A stretch of 34,314 bases of DNA. Origin: Prevotella sp. CAG:485. GTDB taxonomy: Bacteria; Bacteroidota; Bacteroidia; Bacteroidales; Muribaculaceae. Location: positions 43,158 through 77,471 of the forward strand of contig FR897884.1 of assembly GCA_000437495.1 (NCBI GenBank), in the 5' to 3' direction. A model generated the notes under the pieces. The model was not told where the DNA came from. It saw only the letters and a list, made by a program, of their open reading frames with translations, and ran no database searches. The translations under genes and the position numbers were made by a program. Positions 32,586 through 34,314 of this stretch are shown in pieces; positions within the stretch are counted from its first letter, which is position 1, and every line of letters begins with the position of its first letter.

Positions 32586-33530
32586 TTAACGGGCTTGCTT
32601 GAAGCGCAACAGGAGCCCGTCTTCAAACATCAGATAACTGCCGTCGGGATATTGCCACAACTCATAAAGAAGCGCCGAGTTGTGCCCTTGCGACACATCT
32701 TTGGGATTTCCCAAGGCCAGACGAGCTTCCGTTTTGGTCATGCCTTCGGCCAGTTGCTGCCGTTGTATCAAATGCCAGGTCTCATTACTGATGCCGGGGT
32801 AATTGCCACGCGGGTCGATGAGCGAAAATTGCTGACTGAAATTGCGGGCTGCCGGTCCTGATTCAGGCAGCGAAACGGGTAACCACCCGCTCAGACTGTC
32901 GGTGCTGAAACAGATTCGAGCCGGATAGACGTTCACCCCCGCACGCACATTGCTTATTTTCACCGGAGAGTATTTCAGCCCTTTCACCGTGAGCGAGTCA
33001 GAGTTCAGCCACAGCGGATTCTTAACCCACAAAGTCTTGCCTGCGAGCATATTGTTGAAACGGTCAATGACATCCGCATCCACCATCATCGGCAGGTTCA
33101 TGCTGGTGATAGACGAGTTCTTCAAAGGCAAACGGAATTCCCTTTCCTTGTCGCGGAAAATCAGCACAGTCAGAGTGTCAAGAGCCGCATTGACGCGTTT
33201 TTCCGACGAGATATATTGCAGCGTGTCATTGGCCAGATGCATGCTTAAGGGGTCGGGCGGAAGCGTCTGCGGGTCGAACATCAGCGCAGCACGGTCGTCA
33301 AGCACCACAAACCGCATTCCCGGTTTCCAGCCCTGCAGAGGAAGACCCTTGAGCGAATCCACCAGTCTGTCTTCAGCAGCCGGCAGAGTGGCCAACACGT
33401 CATTTTTATTCATTTCCACACGCTGAGTGCCTTCAACGCCCGTGAAACATGAGGTGAGGGTAAACAAGAAGCCGAGGCATAACAGAATTATGCCCGGCTT
33501 CGATATGATACGGTTGCTTGAATGAGTCAA
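32586..33530 (-). CDS. Lipoprotein with BamE/SmpA-like C-terminal domain
   Basis: 314 residues. No ATG precedes the signal, so the start is taken as TTG at 33530, eleven bases after the purL stop. The signal peptide ends in a lipobox (FTLTSC, Cys at about 28). A long middle region (about 40-255) of mostly beta character has no family I recognise. The C-terminal segment (about 255-314), GMTKTEARLALGNPKDV followed by YELWQYPDGSYLMFEDG, matches the BamE/SmpA/OmlA small domain that stabilises outer-membrane assembly machinery. The protein is probably periplasmic or on the inner leaflet of the outer membrane. Its place between purL and murB suggests cell-envelope work, but that is inference. Confidence 0.82.
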   Translation of the reverse strand: MTHSSNRIISKPGIILLCLGFLFTLTSCFTGVEGTQRVEMNKNDVLATLPAAEDRLVDSLKGLPLQGWKPGMRFVVLDDRAALMFDPQTLPPDPLSMHLANDTLQYISSEKRVNAALDTLTVLIFRDKEREFRLPLKNSSITSMNLPMMVDADVIDRFNNMLAGKTLWVKNPLWLNSDSLTVKGLKYSPVKISNVRAGVNVYPARICFSTDSLSGWLPVSLPESGPAARNFSQQFSLIDPRGNYPGISNETWHLIQRQQLAEGMTKTEARLALGNPKDVSQGHNSALLYELWQYPDGSYLMFEDGLLLRFKQAR

Positions 33531-33541
33531 ATCAGCTATTC

Positions 33542-34314
33542 TTATTTCTTATTGCTTTCAATCCATTTGCGGGCATTGACAAATGCGGTGAGCCACGGCG
33601 TCAGTTGGTCGTTGCGGCGCCTCTCCGGATATTCAGCACATTGCCAGGGGAAGATGGCACGTTCCAGATGCGGCATCATTGCCAAATGACGTCCGTCGGC
33701 ACTGACTATACCGGCTACTGCGCCGGGTGAGCCGTTGGGGTTGCCCGGATAAGCCTTATAAGTGTAGCGCAGAGCTATCTGGTCTTCCGGCATGGTGTCG
33801 GGGAAACGGAATTTGCCCTCGCCGTGAGCCACCCAAATGCCTAATTTCATACCGGCAAGCGGACCGAGCATTATGGAGTTGCTTTCCGGAATTTTTACGC
33901 TTACGAAGCCCGATTCAAACTTATGACTGTCGTTGTGTATCATGCGCGGATGCCGTTCTCCTGCTTCGGGATTTATCAGACCTAATTCCATCATGAGCTG
34001 ACAGCCGTTGCAAACGCCCAACGAGAGCGTGTGTTTGCGGGCGTAGAAGTCTTCAAGAGCCTTGCGGGCCTTGTCGTCATATTTGAATGAGCCTGCCCAG
34101 CCTTTGGCAGAGCCGAGAACGTCGCTGTTGGAGAATCCGCCGCAGAATACTAGCATATCTATATTTTTCAGGTCTTCACGTCCGCTGCGCAGGTCGGTCA
34201 TGTGCACATCCTTCACGTCGAAGCCGGCCAGATAGAGGCTGTAAGCCATTTCGCGGTCGCCGTTGATGCCTTTCTCGCGGATAATGGCTGCCTTGATGCC
34301 GCTTTTTGCCTGCC
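33542..34314 (-). CDS. purL: Phosphoribosylformylglycinamidine synthase PurL, C-terminal part (partial)
   Basis: The gene runs off the right edge; about 256 residues up to the stop at 33542 are visible. They form the class I glutamine amidotransferase domain of the large single-chain PurL: AAIIREKGINGDREMAYSL, VFCGGFSNSDVLGSAKGWAG, the nucleophile Cys in SLGVCNGCQLM, and the His-Glu pair in MPHLERAIFPWQ. The enzyme converts FGAR to FGAM using glutamine and ATP in purine synthesis. The FGAR-binding and ATPase parts lie outside. The downstream lipoprotein gene begins eleven bases after the stop, so purL heads a cluster with the MurB fusion. Confidence 0.96.
   Translation of the reverse strand, partial: QAKSGIKAAIIREKGINGDREMAYSLYLAGFDVKDVHMTDLRSGREDLKNIDMLVFCGGFSNSDVLGSAKGWAGSFKYDDKARKALEDFYARKHTLSLGVCNGCQLMMELGLINPEAGERHPRMIHNDSHKFESGFVSVKIPESNSIMLGPLAGMKLGIWVAHGEGKFRFPDTMPEDQIALRYTYKAYPGNPNGSPGAVAGIVSADGRHLAMMPHLERAIFPWQCAEYPERRRNDQLTPWLTAFVNARKWIESNKK

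Overview
The window looks like chromosomal DNA of a Bacteroidales bacterium, most likely from Muribaculaceae or a near relative. Evidence: several start sites are preceded by the Bacteroidota sigma-ABfr type promoter (TTTG, about 19-20 bases, TAnnTTTG), Shine-Dalgarno sequences are scarce, there is a TonB receptor with a carboxypeptidase-regulatory-like N-terminus, a pyrophosphate-dependent phosphofructokinase, and the gene order purH-mreB-mreC-mreD-PBP2-rodA. The genus is inference. Most of the window is housekeeping DNA; one short accessory patch (about 11.4-12.8 kb) lies next to a tRNA-Ser gene.

Layout. 1-2.4 kb (+): end of a TolC-like efflux protein, an LpxA-family acyltransferase that resembles a divergent paralog, and a LolC/E-like permease. 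2.5-5.4 kb (+): secreted M16 peptidase. 5.5-6.9 kb (-): lipoprotein flavodoxin, a 40-codon remnant of an alpha/beta hydrolase, and a RibD-C/DHFR-like reductase. 7.1-11.4 kb (-): a TonB-dependent receptor followed by a surface-lipoprotein gene that carries one in-frame TGA. 11.4-12.8 kb: relic OrfA-like gene, a gene-poor stretch with promoter and palindrome signals, an orphan ribbon-helix-helix antitoxin gene and tRNA-Ser(CGA). 13.1-14.0 kb (-): EamA transporter. 14.2-15.9 kb (+): pfp. 16.0-18.1 kb (+): FadL-type porin and a Crp/Fnr-type regulator, each with striking inverted repeats upstream. 18.1-20.3 kb (-): radA and a nitrilase-family amidase. 20.4-28.8 kb (-): purH, the complete elongasome set mreB-mreC-mreD-PBP2-rodA, a small unknown protein and a PlsC-like acyltransferase, all close packed. 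28.9-30.5 kb (+): DEDDy 3'-5' exonuclease and secreted EEP phosphatase/nuclease. 30.5-34.3 kb (-): the end of purL, a BamE-like lipoprotein, a MurB fused in frame to a PhnP-like metallo-beta-lactamase-fold hydrolase, and a small membrane protein.

How they fit together. Cell-envelope construction dominates: the Mre/RodA/PBP2 machine, MurB for UDP-MurNAc, LpxA-type acylation, a lipoprotein-export-like permease and several outer-membrane proteins. Purine synthesis (purH, purL) is interleaved with these envelope genes in two clusters. The most distinctive items are the MurB-hydrolase fusion, the TGA-interrupted partner of the TonB receptor, the perfect 13-bp inverted repeat over the promoter of the Crp-like gene with a related element before the neighbouring porin gene, and a promoter-led structured segment at 12.05-12.16 kb that may encode a small RNA. 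No CRISPR array, prophage or complete insertion sequence was seen.
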